Assembly (NCBI RefSeq): GCF_025354735.1
Contig: NZ_JANXMI010000038.1
Location: 81,112-145,111 of the forward strand
Reading direction: 5' to 3'
DNA from: Rugamonas sp.
GTDB lineage: Bacteria > Pseudomonadota > Gammaproteobacteria > Burkholderiales > Burkholderiaceae_D
Length of the DNA: 64,000 nt
Positions 16,942 to 25,818 of the stretch are shown here, one piece after another. Every line of letters starts with the position of its first letter. The stretch's first letter is position 1. Position numbers and translations under genes: made by a program. The notes under the pieces were generated by a model. That model saw only the letters and a program-made list of their open reading frames with translations, searched no databases and had not been told where the DNA came from.

Positions 16942-18942
16942 TTATGCGCCGATGGAGGCCAGATAGAGTTGGAAGTCGGCGCTGGCGGCCTGATGTCCGA
17001 GGTAGGCTGGGTGGATACCTTCGGGCGTAAATACCTCGTACACGTCGACCATATCTCCTGCCGACGGCAACACCGTCAAGCCGCGCAGCGCTACACCCGT
17101 GAGGGTTGTGCTGCCGCTTGCATACAACGTGACCGAACTGGTGGTGTTTGGAGTTCCGCAGGAGATGATTGCGGTCTGGCCAATCGCCGCGCCGCTCGTG
17201 ACTTTGATCGCGTGTACTGCCACACCTCGATCACTGTTGGACGGCACTGTGAACGGCGCCGTAGAGAACGAAAGAGCGGTTGCAGAGGGACTGCCGGTCA
17301 GCACCAGGCCGGCATATCGGGGGGCGACTGGGGCGCGGAAATAGCCGCCGTCCCGGGTCGGCACGTTATTCACATCGACCTCCAGCGAATTGGCGAGGTC
17401 GTAATAGCCGCTGATATACGGGCTGGGCGCCCCACCAGCGAGCACCGGCGCGCCTGTCGCGTCGACTTGCGCGCCATTGCGCAGCCAAGCGTTGTAGCTT
17501 TTTCTGACGAGATCGAGAGCCCAAGGCGTCTGGTTGCCTGCTGTAGTGAAGCAATCCGTCGAGCTCGGGCGCGGGATGAGGGTTGTTGGCGTGGCCAAGG
17601 TGCCGCATGCGGCGACCGCCGCAGCCCACAGGAGAGTATCGGCAGCGATTTGCGGCCAAGTGCGGCCGGCGCCAGCGTCGTTCGTTCCTTGGTTGGACAC
17701 TACCCGGTCCGCAAATTTCCGCTTTTCGGCGCGGCCACGCACGACATGCGTGCCATCATTGAACCAGTTCCGCTGGGAACCGCTGATCGAGTAGTTGTAA
17801 AATCCCAAGCCGCGAGCAATGAGGGCCGAAACAAACCAGTTGCCATACGAAGCAGACAGCGAGCCCACGAAGTTGCCGCTCGTCTGGATGCCGACGCCGG
17901 CGCCAATTGAGTCATGTTCACCGCCGAACGTTGGCGCCACGGTGCCGCCAGCGACGATCAAGTCAGCGCCAGGAACGAAGCCGCCAAGCGGGCCGACCAC
18001 ATTATTGATCTGCCCTGGAACTCCCGTAACGTCGGTGCCGGGGCCGCTCAAATACTGAGTGGTGGTGCTGTTACCGGAAAGCAGGCCGTCAATCTTCGCC
18101 TTCAGCGTCAACTGTGCAGCCGGGGGATTGATGGTCGTATTGACGGCATCAAAACCATAGTCGATGTAGCTTTGAAGCTTGGCGGACACTTCGGCGAGCA
18201 ACTGCTTGGTGCCGCCTGACGTCGCACTGCGATAGATTCTTACCGTGTCGCCGTACACCGGTGCAGTCCAAGAGTGAGCAAGCGCAAGCGTACCGGATGC
18301 ACCGGTAGTACCGCTGTATTCACTGGACGGACCCGACTCAACCCCCAAGTCCACGGTGGTCTGGACGTAGTAAAAGGTCGTCGCGGCGGCTAAGGCACCG
18401 GCGGCCACGGCAGTGATCGATTGAGCGCCTGGTGCCTTCGGGACGCGGACAAAAACTCGAATGGCGGCGGAAATGCCCGCCTTCAGGGTAATACCAAGGT
18501 CATCGGTAAGCACCTGACTGGCGCCAGGTCGGCTCACCCAGCTGGTAGCGCCGGCGACAGAAAAACGTACCACTGGCTGGCCGAGAGGATATTCAAGGGT
18601 TGCCGAATAAATGACGGGAGAAACCTGTTGTTTCTCACCGCCGGCCACGGTGGCGGAGGCGCTGCCCGATTCAAATACCAATTGGGGATTTGCAACGTTA
18701 TCCCTGGGGGTGAATTGAGCTCGCGTGGTTGCCGAAAAATCGGTGCCGGGCGTCAGATTGGTGAAATTGCAAATATTCGCACCAACGACCCGCTTCCGCA
18801 TGCCTGACAAAATCGGGACTGACGACCCGTCCCCTGCCACCATATTGACCGCCGTGAACGCGGCAGTGCGCGGCTTCAGCAAGCCGATATCGACGTTGTC
18901 GAACGCAGCCGGCACCGGGGTATTTATCGTGAATTTGTCCAT
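16942..18942 (-). CDS. SGNH/GDSL-hydrolase-domain phage protein between portal and protease
   Basis: A 666-residue protein preceded by AAGGATAAAA. The first 330 residues are beta-rich with Fn3/Ig-like patches. From about residue 335 an SGNH hydrolase domain follows: EHDSIGAG (Ser345, block I, with His replacing the Gly of GDS), QGTND (Asn421, block III) and EGIHPAYLGH (His644, block V). A beta-rich stretch of roughly 95 residues (about 545-640) interrupts the domain before the catalytic His. Such hydrolases deacylate polysaccharides or lipids. Its site between portal and prohead protease is unusual, since these enzymes normally belong to tail spikes. The substrate is unknown. Confidence 0.78.
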   Translation of the reverse strand: MDKFTINTPVPAAFDNVDIGLLKPRTAAFTAVNMVAGDGSSVPILSGMRKRVVGANICNFTNLTPGTDFSATTRAQFTPRDNVANPQLVFESGSASATVAGGEKQQVSPVIYSATLEYPLGQPVVRFSVAGATSWVSRPGASQVLTDDLGITLKAGISAAIRVFVRVPKAPGAQSITAVAAGALAAATTFYYVQTTVDLGVESGPSSEYSGTTGASGTLALAHSWTAPVYGDTVRIYRSATSGGTKQLLAEVSAKLQSYIDYGFDAVNTTINPPAAQLTLKAKIDGLLSGNSTTTQYLSGPGTDVTGVPGQINNVVGPLGGFVPGADLIVAGGTVAPTFGGEHDSIGAGVGIQTSGNFVGSLSASYGNWFVSALIARGLGFYNYSISGSQRNWFNDGTHVVRGRAEKRKFADRVVSNQGTNDAGAGRTWPQIAADTLLWAAAVAACGTLATPTTLIPRPSSTDCFTTAGNQTPWALDLVRKSYNAWLRNGAQVDATGAPVLAGGAPSPYISGYYDLANSLEVDVNNVPTRDGGYFRAPVAPRYAGLVLTGSPSATALSFSTAPFTVPSNSDRGVAVHAIKVTSGAAIGQTAIISCGTPNTTSSVTLYASGSTTLTGVALRGLTVLPSAGDMVDVYEVFTPEGIHPAYLGHQAASADFQLYLASIGA

Positions 18943-18944
18943 TT

Positions 18945-20528
18945 TTATCCTTGAATTGCAAGGCGCTCAAGCTTGGAGCGCACGATGTCGGAAAATTCCT
19001 CAGGGGAGTCGACGGCGAATACTTGGGCTAGCTCAATTTGCTCCGCGCAATAAGCCTGGGCAGATGCCATCGAAACACTCAGCGCAGCCGAGACGAACGC
19101 TGCGTGCCGCTCGTACACAGCAATCAACTGCGCGCCCTGCTGGTCATTCGGAAATTTGAGGGCCTTCGCCACCGCTTCGACTTCTTTACGCGCGACGCGC
19201 TCAGAGGCTGCTACCGACAGTGCCAACAGCCGGGCATCACCCTTATCGGGCTGAGCTGGCGCCGGCGCCGGCGGAACGTTGGGCGTAACATTCGGAGGAA
19301 GCGCGGTGGTGGCTTCGATTTCCTGATCTTCTTCTTCGGCCGCCGTGTCGGCGATCATGTTGAGCGGCCGCAGCGGCTCATCCAGACCTTCGATGCGGTT
19401 CAACCCCTCAGCCGCCCGGGCCTCGTTGCGAGTCAGCCAGCCGCCGAGGGTGCCGTTGTTGTAATAGGTCGAGCGGGCTGCTGCATCGCCGCGCAACAAA
19501 GCAGTCGTCGAGAATTCGCAACTGATCGTCAGGTCGTCCGGATCGAGGAAGTTATAGGCCAGCGCGGACGCCCAGCGGTTCAAGCGCGGCTCCAGCGCGT
19601 TGTTCACGAAGTCGATGCTCTGCTGCTCGATGTTCGAGAACGTCGCTTTCGACAGGTCGCCGATCATGTGTGGCGGCACGCCCCACATCGTCGCGATTTC
19701 CGAGCGGGTGTACTGCCGCGACTCTAGAAACTGGGCGTCGGTGTTCTTGACCGTGATGCCAGGCGAATATTTCATTCCATATTCGAGTACCGCGATCTTT
19801 CCCTTATTGCGGCCGCCCTGCTGCTCTTGCCAAGCTTCACGCCAGCGGTCGCGTGTTTCCTTATCCTTGAAATTGGTCGGGTGCTCCAGCACGCCGCCCG
19901 TCGGAGATGCGTCGTTCTCGAAGAAGCGTAGGCCATAGTCCTGTGCGGCCAGGCCGGAACCGATCGCCTTGGCCGCCAACTGGATCGGCGAGTAGCCCAT
20001 AATCCCATTACCGGACATACCCTTGATGTGCAGCATATCGGTGCGCGCCAGCACCAGGTCGTCGGCGTTCGCCAGCTTGATCCGGTAGCGCCAATTCATG
20101 TCGGTGTCCGACCGCAGCACCTCGACGGTCACCATGTCCGGATGGATCGGCAGCAACGCTGTGACTTCACCCTTACCGTTGGCGATGATCTGCGCGAACG
20201 CATTTCCGCGCAGCTCCAGGTGACCAGTCATCATTTCCCGAAATTCCATCGGGTTCTGGAAGTCGTTCGGGCGGCTGGCGATCAAGCGATAGAGCCAGTG
20301 TGTTTTGATTTCTTTGCGCGAACCGTCGGGCGCTGTCTTGTACACCTTGAAGGGCGCCGAGCTCACCGCATCGGCAATGACACGTACGCATGCATAGACA
20401 GCCGTCAGCTGCAACGCCTTGTCGCCGCGCGCATCGGCCGCGCCAAAGCGCGATGGCGTCGGGCCGAACCAGAAATTTCCATAGGGCGAGCGGTCGCCGT
20501 TATCGGCCTTCGGTGAACACAGGAACAT
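18945..20528 (-). CDS. HK97-family portal protein
   Basis: A 527-residue portal subunit that would form the dodecameric DNA channel. Typical features are AVYACVRVIADAVSSAPFKVY near residues 43-63, a LELRGNAFA segment, DMLHIKG, and the VPPHMIGDLSKATFSNIEQQ motif near residue 285. A Pro/Ala-rich linker (about 415-435) leads to a C-terminal helical tail of about 90 residues. It is preceded by GGAAGGAATAA. Neighbours are terminase upstream and the SGNH protein downstream. Confidence 0.95.
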   Translation of the reverse strand: MFLCSPKADNGDRSPYGNFWFGPTPSRFGAADARGDKALQLTAVYACVRVIADAVSSAPFKVYKTAPDGSRKEIKTHWLYRLIASRPNDFQNPMEFREMMTGHLELRGNAFAQIIANGKGEVTALLPIHPDMVTVEVLRSDTDMNWRYRIKLANADDLVLARTDMLHIKGMSGNGIMGYSPIQLAAKAIGSGLAAQDYGLRFFENDASPTGGVLEHPTNFKDKETRDRWREAWQEQQGGRNKGKIAVLEYGMKYSPGITVKNTDAQFLESRQYTRSEIATMWGVPPHMIGDLSKATFSNIEQQSIDFVNNALEPRLNRWASALAYNFLDPDDLTISCEFSTTALLRGDAAARSTYYNNGTLGGWLTRNEARAAEGLNRIEGLDEPLRPLNMIADTAAEEEDQEIEATTALPPNVTPNVPPAPAPAQPDKGDARLLALSVAASERVARKEVEAVAKALKFPNDQQGAQLIAVYERHAAFVSAALSVSMASAQAYCAEQIELAQVFAVDSPEEFSDIVRSKLERLAIQG

Positions 20529-20735
20529 TTATTCCTTCCCGCCGAAGCCAACCGTCATGTGCAGCGTCAGGACAATCAGGAGCGCACCGGTGCAGATAAG
20601 CGAAGCGGCCGCGCCGAGTAGCATCCCTACGCCGGCGGCGATCATCGTGATGCCACCCAGGATGCACAGGTTATAGACCAGCACAGGGGTAACAACGTCA
20701 CCGATAAATTGAAGGGCCAGCACCAGTTTTTTCAT
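20529..20735 (-). CDS. Small two-helix membrane protein between terminase and portal
   Basis: A 68-residue hydrophobic protein (MKKLVLALQF...) with two likely transmembrane helices at about residues 5-30 and 33-62, ending GGKE. The ATG at 20733-20735 overlaps the terminase stop (TGATG), and its stop is adjacent to the portal start. A membrane protein here is unusual. Holin-like or superinfection-related roles are possible, but nothing in the sequence decides. A GTG two codons earlier is an alternative start. Confidence 0.7.
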   Translation of the reverse strand: MKKLVLALQFIGDVVTPVLVYNLCILGGITMIAAGVGMLLGAAASLICTGALLIVLTLHMTVGFGGKE

Positions 20736-22435
20736 CACACCACCAAAAGTTCGTAGTCGTCCGGCATGCCGCCGGCCTCTGTTTGCATCGCGCGACCAAT
20801 GCCCATAATCCCCGCCACGATGCCATCGATCTTTTGTTCTGGCTTCTCTTTGCGCGGGTAGACGTTGTCTTTTGCATCCAATTTCGCCACCACGTTCGAT
20901 GCCATCCAGGTCAGCACGGGGTTGCCGTCGTGGTGAAGCCGGCCTGCCTTGACCGCACTTTCAAATTCTTTCATCGGCAGACTCATGTTCTGGACTGTTT
21001 GGCGGAATTCAACAAGTTCAGCGCCATCTTTCATCAGCTGCTGCGCCATGTGCGCCGCGCGCCACGGGTCGAAGGCCACCTCGTTCGGCTGGTATGTTGT
21101 CAACTGGACCTCGGTGTGCTCACGGATTAGGTCGTAATCGATTTCGGCGCCGTCGTGCTGCTCAAGGAATCCTTCAATCACCCATTTTCGGTACGCGTCG
21201 CGATTTTTCGGGTCGTTCTCAATCGCATTTTCCGGGAGGAAGTATTTGCCAAAAAGGTAGTAATGGTCCTTGCCGTCGATGCGCTTTTTGAATACCTGCA
21301 TGACCACGCACACGTCAGACGTACTGGCCAAGTCGAGGGTGAGCCAGTTCTCGCAGCCAGCGAATTGCTCGGGGCGCAGCGTGTAGTCCGCGCAGCGATT
21401 CCAGTCCAGGATGTTTAGCCAAGCCGATTTCGCCGAGCACCAAACGTTCAGGTGCTTGGTCTTGAAGCGAGTCTGCTTGGCGGCGCTATTCACAGCCTGG
21501 CGCTGCTGGCTCAGCAGGTACTCGGCGTCGACTGACACGCCCATGTTCGGGTTTGCCTTGCGCAGCGCTTTTGGATCATCCCAAGCATCGCCGTCGTCGA
21601 TCGAGTACATGATGGCGAACAGCTCATCCTCAATCATCACGCCCTGCAGTACTTTCTTGCAGTCCATCTCTTGGTCGTAGCACGGCCCGGCGATGTTAAA
21701 TCCGGCCGTGGTGATCTCGACCATTAGCGGTTGGTCGCGGGAGCCCATGCCGGTCTCCATGGTGTCAACCAGGTCGGACGTGTCGTGCTCGTGGTATTCG
21801 TCCACTATCGCGCATGACGGAGAAGATCCGTCGCCAGGCTTGCCGATGACCGGCTCGAAGCGACTACCATCCTCCGGGGTGAGTAGCATCTTCGCCCAAA
21901 CCTCAGCGCCGATCAGATCGCGCAGTTCCTGAGTACGCTCGATCATCTGCTTGGCCGGCCGGAACACTTCCCATGCCTGCTTCTCGGTGGTCGCGCCAGA
22001 ATAGACCTCGGCGCCGAACTCGCCGTCAGCGGCGAACATATACAGGCCAATGCCGGCGGCGATGATCGACTTGCCGTTCTTGCGCGGTACGGCGATGTAA
22101 GCTTTGCGGAACCGGCGGCAGCCGAATTTCGTCTTTTTTACGCGGTGCTTCCAGCCAAATAACGTGCAAAAAATGAATGACTGCCAGGGCTGCAGCACGA
22201 TCAGTTCTTTTTTCTGCCCCCACTTGCCCTTTGTGTGCGGCAGCATCTCCAGGAACTGGCAGACCATCTCAGCCGCATCGGCGTCGTAGATGAACTTGGA
22301 TTTTTGCGCCTTGTTCGCAATCAGGTCGTTCAGGTGTCGCTCGCAAGCCAGCTTTACCCATGTGCAAGCCAGAATCTTGCCTGCGACGATATCTCGCGCG
22401 TATTTGTTGGCCGCATTGACATGAGGATGTTCCAT
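20735..22435 (-). CDS. terL: Terminase large subunit
   Basis: A 566-residue packaging ATPase/nuclease. Walker A is AVPRKNGKS (about residues 115-123), and Walker B is CAIVDEYHEH with Asp212 and catalytic Glu213. The nuclease half starts with LTLDLASTSD, an RNase H-like first Asp, and ends near DGIVAGIMGIGRAM. It belongs to the phiE125/HK97-like TerL group that works with P27-type small subunits. The small subunit gene lies directly upstream. Confidence 0.96.
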   Translation of the reverse strand: MEHPHVNAANKYARDIVAGKILACTWVKLACERHLNDLIANKAQKSKFIYDADAAEMVCQFLEMLPHTKGKWGQKKELIVLQPWQSFIFCTLFGWKHRVKKTKFGCRRFRKAYIAVPRKNGKSIIAAGIGLYMFAADGEFGAEVYSGATTEKQAWEVFRPAKQMIERTQELRDLIGAEVWAKMLLTPEDGSRFEPVIGKPGDGSSPSCAIVDEYHEHDTSDLVDTMETGMGSRDQPLMVEITTAGFNIAGPCYDQEMDCKKVLQGVMIEDELFAIMYSIDDGDAWDDPKALRKANPNMGVSVDAEYLLSQQRQAVNSAAKQTRFKTKHLNVWCSAKSAWLNILDWNRCADYTLRPEQFAGCENWLTLDLASTSDVCVVMQVFKKRIDGKDHYYLFGKYFLPENAIENDPKNRDAYRKWVIEGFLEQHDGAEIDYDLIREHTEVQLTTYQPNEVAFDPWRAAHMAQQLMKDGAELVEFRQTVQNMSLPMKEFESAVKAGRLHHDGNPVLTWMASNVVAKLDAKDNVYPRKEKPEQKIDGIVAGIMGIGRAMQTEAGGMPDDYELLVV

Positions 22436-22440
22436 CTATT

Positions 22441-22845
22441 TCATGCAGCGCCCTTCTTCTTGATCAGCTTCGCGAAGGGGTTTGCAGGCTCCTCTTTCTT
22501 GGCGCCGGCGACCTTTGAGCGATCAGACGGAGTCATGCCGAAGCGCGCCAGCAGGGAGTCCAGTCGAGCCAATTTGGCCGCCGGCATTTCAATTGGGTTT
22601 GCCCGGAAGTTCGCCAGCAAAACTGCGGCGATCTCCACCGCGATGCCATCGGCGTGACACAGCACGCCAGCATGGCACTGCGACGTAATTACGTTCCAGG
22701 CGCCAGCTTGCTCCGGCGTGAAATAGTCCGGCGCTGGCCCGATACCGGCCGCGACATCCGGCTCGTCGTCGCGTTTGCGCTGAGGATTTTTCTTGTAGGC
22801 GCCGCGCAACTCAAGGACGTTGGTCGGGGTGCGCGGTCTTGCCAT
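22441..22845 (-). CDS. terS: Terminase small subunit (P27 family)
   Basis: A 134-residue protein beginning MARPRTPTNVLELRGAYKKNPQR, the typical opening of P27-type small terminases. The C-terminal half carries helical segments and a Lys-rich end. The ATG at 22843-22845 has AAAGGTG at good spacing; the longer frame upstream is noncoding. It would recognise the packaging site, which may lie in the 22846-23147 gap. Confidence 0.9.
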   Translation of the reverse strand: MARPRTPTNVLELRGAYKKNPQRKRDDEPDVAAGIGPAPDYFTPEQAGAWNVITSQCHAGVLCHADGIAVEIAAVLLANFRANPIEMPAAKLARLDSLLARFGMTPSDRSKVAGAKKEEPANPFAKLIKKKGAA

Positions 22846-23147
22846 ATAGACACCTTTTGGAAACACGAATTTTGTGGAAATAAAAAAAAGGCTGCATGGC
22901 CGGTCTTTAGGGTCGTCGGCCGTAGGGATTGGACGCCCCCTACCCCTGCGCCGATCCATTCCAGTCGCACCAGAACGCTTACCAACATGCGATACTGAGC
23001 TATCCCTGCACTTCGCACACCAACAAACGAAAGACGCTCAAAACTCATTCTGGCGCATCTGAAGGCAACAAATATCAGACGCGCCGCGTGACGCTTTCTA
23101 AGTCCATTTGCCCGTCACAACTCCAATTACGCCGCGTTTGCATGGCT
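22846..23147. other. 302-bp gap upstream of terminase, possible packaging (cos) region
   Basis: No convincing gene is seen on either strand. The stretch contains a C-rich patch (about 22935-22955) and an eight-T run on the minus strand near 22883-22890 after a weak hairpin. In HK97-like phages cos lies next to terS, so this is the natural candidate, but no cohesive-end sequence can be identified from sequence alone. Confidence 0.35.
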
Positions 23148-23705
23148 CTAGTGACCACAATCGGTCGTTACCAACGCGTCATCACGTGCCTGCACGAACT
23201 GAGACCACCAGCTCTTTGCCGCCAGTAGGGAGCGCTCCATGCGGTCACCCCTGCGCGTTTTGATGATGCGGTTTGTGCAGACGCCCACGCTGGCGAGCAC
23301 GACGAAGTGAGCGGACGGTTGCAGGACATTTCGCCACCACTCACGCTCGCTTGACGCGGCTGCAGAGACAATAAACCATGCGCCTGGGGCATCTGAGGTC
23401 GCGAGCTCCCGTAGCCGAGTGTTTCTTACACCAAGGGAGCGGATCATAGCGGCGGCGCTCCAGTCGCTCTCGCTTATCTCAAGTTGTGCGCGAATAGCGT
23501 CAAGGTCGATGATGGTGTCGCCGGGTTTGGCATGCTGAGCGACATAGGTCGACTTGCCACCGCCGGCCGGGCCAAACACGATTGTCAGATTAGGACGTGA
23601 AGGCTGTAAGTCAGGCGGGCGCAGCAGCTGATCGATGTGGGGGTCCATGTCATGGACCTTCTGCGCGCGACTCGGAGGTAATGGTTGGTGTTGTTTGGTA
23701 GCCAT
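23148..23705 (-). CDS. P-loop kinase-like protein (paralogue of the next upstream gene)
   Basis: A 185-residue protein. Residues 40-55 carry a Walker A loop, FGPAGGGKSTY, followed by GDTIIDLDAIRAQL, as in polynucleotide-kinase/zeta-type P-loop enzymes. A later WFIVSAAAS.. segment and a C-terminal helix complete a compact kinase fold of about 145 residues. It aligns along its length with the C-terminal half of the gene at 23720-24460, so the two arose by tandem duplication. SD AAGGG precedes the ATG. A nucleotide or nucleic-acid kinase role is likely; the substrate is unknown. Confidence 0.75.
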   Translation of the reverse strand: MATKQHQPLPPSRAQKVHDMDPHIDQLLRPPDLQPSRPNLTIVFGPAGGGKSTYVAQHAKPGDTIIDLDAIRAQLEISESDWSAAAMIRSLGVRNTRLRELATSDAPGAWFIVSAAASSEREWWRNVLQPSAHFVVLASVGVCTNRIIKTRRGDRMERSLLAAKSWWSQFVQARDDALVTTDCGH

Positions 23706-23719
23706 GATGCGACCCTTAA

Positions 23720-24460
23720 TTAAGTGCCGGTCGCATCGAATACCTGATCCTGGTGCTCAGGGTCATAGCTCAGCCACCACTTCTTCACGGCTCGGATTGA
23801 CCGGTCGGCATGGTCCCCCTTACGTGTTGCGTTGATCCGGTCGATGCACGTGCGTGCGCTGGCCAGCACTACTACAAGGGCGATAGGTCGCAGCGCCTCG
23901 CGCCACCAATCCCGTTCCGTCGCAGTTGGCGCTGATACGATGAACCAGGCAGCTGGACCGGGTGACGACGCCAGCGCGGCTAGCTTTTCATTGCGGCGCA
24001 TCAGGCATTGCTCAAGGGCCGCGCTGGACCATGTGTCTTCGGGAATGCCCAGTTCGGTGCGGATAATGTCCATGTCGATCACGGTATCGTCGGGGCCGGC
24101 GTGGCGAGCGATGTAGGTATTCTTTCCAGCTCCTGCCGCGCCACACACAATGGTGAGCGGCACCTGCGAAGCTTCCAGCCCCGCCGGCTTGAGCAGCGCC
24201 CCGACTTTGTCATTCAGCAACGCAGTTAATGGCTGACGGCGGGATCTGTTTTGATTGGCATAATGCTGCTCGCACAATGATTCAAGATTGGATTCATCGC
24301 GTCCATTCGAAACATAGTCGTCTTCATCCTGATCGATGCTGATAGGCATGATGGATAACGGGACTATGTGATCAACTTTTATCGCGGCGCGCGTTAAGCC
24401 ATCTCGCTTGCAGCGCTTGCACAGGGGATTCTTGCGAAGATAAATTGTATCGTTTTGCAT
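23720..24460 (-). CDS. HNH-like nuclease fused to a P-loop kinase-like domain
   Basis: A 246-residue two-domain protein. Residues 1-72 resemble the core of an HNH nuclease: CKRC (14-17), VDHIVPLS (29-36), then NLESLCEQHYANQNR with the last Cys/His. Residues about 98-240 form the P-loop domain with CGAAGAGKNTY (Walker A, Thr after Lys-Asn), DDTVIDMDIIR and WFIVSAPTAT, closely similar to the adjacent 185-residue protein. The HNH part lacks the extended N-terminus seen in the separate HNH gene upstream. A nuclease-kinase pair beside terminase suggests DNA end processing or packaging, but that is inference. Confidence 0.75.
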   Translation of the reverse strand: MQNDTIYLRKNPLCKRCKRDGLTRAAIKVDHIVPLSIMPISIDQDEDDYVSNGRDESNLESLCEQHYANQNRSRRQPLTALLNDKVGALLKPAGLEASQVPLTIVCGAAGAGKNTYIARHAGPDDTVIDMDIIRTELGIPEDTWSSAALEQCLMRRNEKLAALASSPGPAAWFIVSAPTATERDWWREALRPIALVVVLASARTCIDRINATRKGDHADRSIRAVKKWWLSYDPEHQDQVFDATGT

Positions 24461-24547
24461 GTTTCAAACCTTCGATATCGATGATAATGCCGCCCACGCT
24501 GCCGTCGGCCAATGCCGAAACACGCTCAAATCTCGTTTAATCGATTC

Positions 24548-24961
24548 CTATCGATGCCTGCTTGCCGCTCTCTCTTCGGCCTGCTTAACGCTGTCATGGC
24601 ATGGCTTGCACAGCGACTGCCAGTTGTTCTCGCTATCCCAGAACAGCTCACGCGCTCGGGTGATGCGTGCTTCATCGCCGCTATCGATTGCTTCCTTCAG
24701 ACGGTGAGCGATGATGTGGTCGGCCACGTTGGCGGCTTGAAGCCTACCGCTGCGCTTGCAGTACACGCACAGTGGGTGCTTACGCAGATAGTGCGAGCGT
24801 GCCTTTGTCCAGGCGCTGGTGTAGCCGCGCTCCTGTGCTGTGCCACGCTGTGCATCCTCATCCTTGCGTTTGGCCTTGAGGTGCTTGACGCAATAGCCTG
24901 GTGCATCAACCAGTGCGCCGCAACCAGCCTGTCGACATATCGACTTCGGACGTTTCGGCAT
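24548..24961 (-). CDS. HNH endonuclease, HK97 gp74-like
   Basis: A 137-residue HNH nuclease. The N-terminus has an extra zinc site, ICRQAGCGALVDAPGYCVKH. The HNH core runs LRKHPLCVYCKRSG, ADHIIAHRL, NNWQSLCKPCHD. It would nick DNA with a divalent metal and is required with terminase for packaging in HK97-type phages. Start ATG 24959-24961 fits the family; an ATG at 25006 is an alternative. It leads the packaging gene group. Confidence 0.9.
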   Translation of the reverse strand: MPKRPKSICRQAGCGALVDAPGYCVKHLKAKRKDEDAQRGTAQERGYTSAWTKARSHYLRKHPLCVYCKRSGRLQAANVADHIIAHRLKEAIDSGDEARITRARELFWDSENNWQSLCKPCHDSVKQAEERAASRHR

Positions 24962-25099
24962 GATGTATGTGTGTGAGGTTGCGGCCGCCTGCGGCGAGTA
25001 AGGCATGCGATGTTCTGCACGAAGGATCGTCGCCCTTTGCTCATCGACCGCTGCGACCGCTATTGATCACGCCGCTGGATCGCGCTGGCGCTGATTGCG

Positions 25100-25564
25100 T
25101 TACGAGGTGCTGACGATTGGGTCGGTGCTGGCCACGATTGCGTCAGGCACGTCGGAGGTGATCTCGCCGGAGACGATCGGCAGTGGTGCGATGACCAGGT
25201 CCGCGGTGATGGTGACGCCGTCGGCGGTCGCGGTGATGGTCGCGGTGCCGGACTGGCCGGACAGCGTGGCGACAGCGGTCAGACCGTCGACGGAGACTTC
25301 CAGCGCGGCCAGTGGCGATGCGTCGACGGTGCCGGGCACGGTGACGGACCAGGCGGCCGGCGACAGCGGCGCTTCGACTTCGCCGTCGGCGGCCTTGAAC
25401 GTGGCGCGCAGGTTGATCGGGCCGTGGTTGCGGGTGACGTTGATGCTCATGGTGGATACCTTTGCAGGAGTGCCGTCACAGTCGACAGCGAAGTGGAAGT
25501 CGCACAGTGGTTCGACGTGCGAGCAGAAGAAGCGGTTGAGGATTGCGGTGATGGGGTTGCGCAT
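25100..25564 (-). CDS. Ig-like (Big_2-type) phage protein
   Basis: A 154-residue frame whose last 115 residues (from MSINVTRNHG) form one Ig-like beta sandwich with the repeating V/T/A pattern and GTATITATADG. The first start (25562-25564) lies two bases from the upstream stop, but the ATG at 25448-25450 has a much better AAAGG site and would give 116 residues. Both could be used. Ig-like phage proteins are often capsid- or tail-decorating adhesins. Its site beside the HNH gene, not in a structural cluster, is odd. Confidence 0.65.
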   Translation of the reverse strand: MRNPITAILNRFFCSHVEPLCDFHFAVDCDGTPAKVSTMSINVTRNHGPINLRATFKAADGEVEAPLSPAAWSVTVPGTVDASPLAALEVSVDGLTAVATLSGQSGTATITATADGVTITADLVIAPLPIVSGEITSDVPDAIVASTDPIVSTS

Positions 25565-25565
25565 A

Positions 25566-25766
25566 TCAGTGACCGTAGGCGATGCCGCCGGCTGCGTGGC
25601 CAGCCATGTACTCGGCATGGGCGCGGTCGATACGCTGACGCATCCATGCATCGAAGCCGATTTTATTTATGTGCTCGGCGCGGCGCTCAGCTTTCTCTTT
25701 AACCTCGCGCGCATATGCCGCAGCATCGCGCCGCAAAATTTCAAGGTCGACGAAAAAATGCGGCAT
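25566..25766 (-). CDS. Small charged protein, function unknown
   Basis: A 66-residue, mainly helical, Ala/Arg/Glu-rich protein (MPHFFVDLEILRRDAAAYA...). The ATG is at 25764-25766. Its stop is two bases from the first possible start of the Ig-like gene, so the two are probably co-transcribed. No family is recognised. Confidence 0.5.
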   Translation of the reverse strand: MPHFFVDLEILRRDAAAYAREVKEKAERRAEHINKIGFDAWMRQRIDRAHAEYMAGHAAGGIAYGH

Positions 25767-25781
25767 CTATGCCTCAAATAA

Positions 25782-25815
25782 AAAGCCGCCAGCGCAGTGA
25801 TGCGGAGGCGGCGAA
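25782..25815 (-). terminator. Terminator-like hairpin upstream of the 66-residue gene
   Basis: GCCGCC (plus-strand partner GGCGGC, about 25786-25791 and 25806-25812) closes a 16-base loop and is followed on the minus strand by TTTTTATTT. It would end minus transcripts coming from upstream genes or from the structured element at 25819-25896. Confidence 0.6.
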
Positions 25816-25818
25816 GGC

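Noticed and set aside
22846..23147. Definite cos site
   Set aside because: Position fits, but no cohesive-end sequence or terminase-binding repeats can be recognised by eye.
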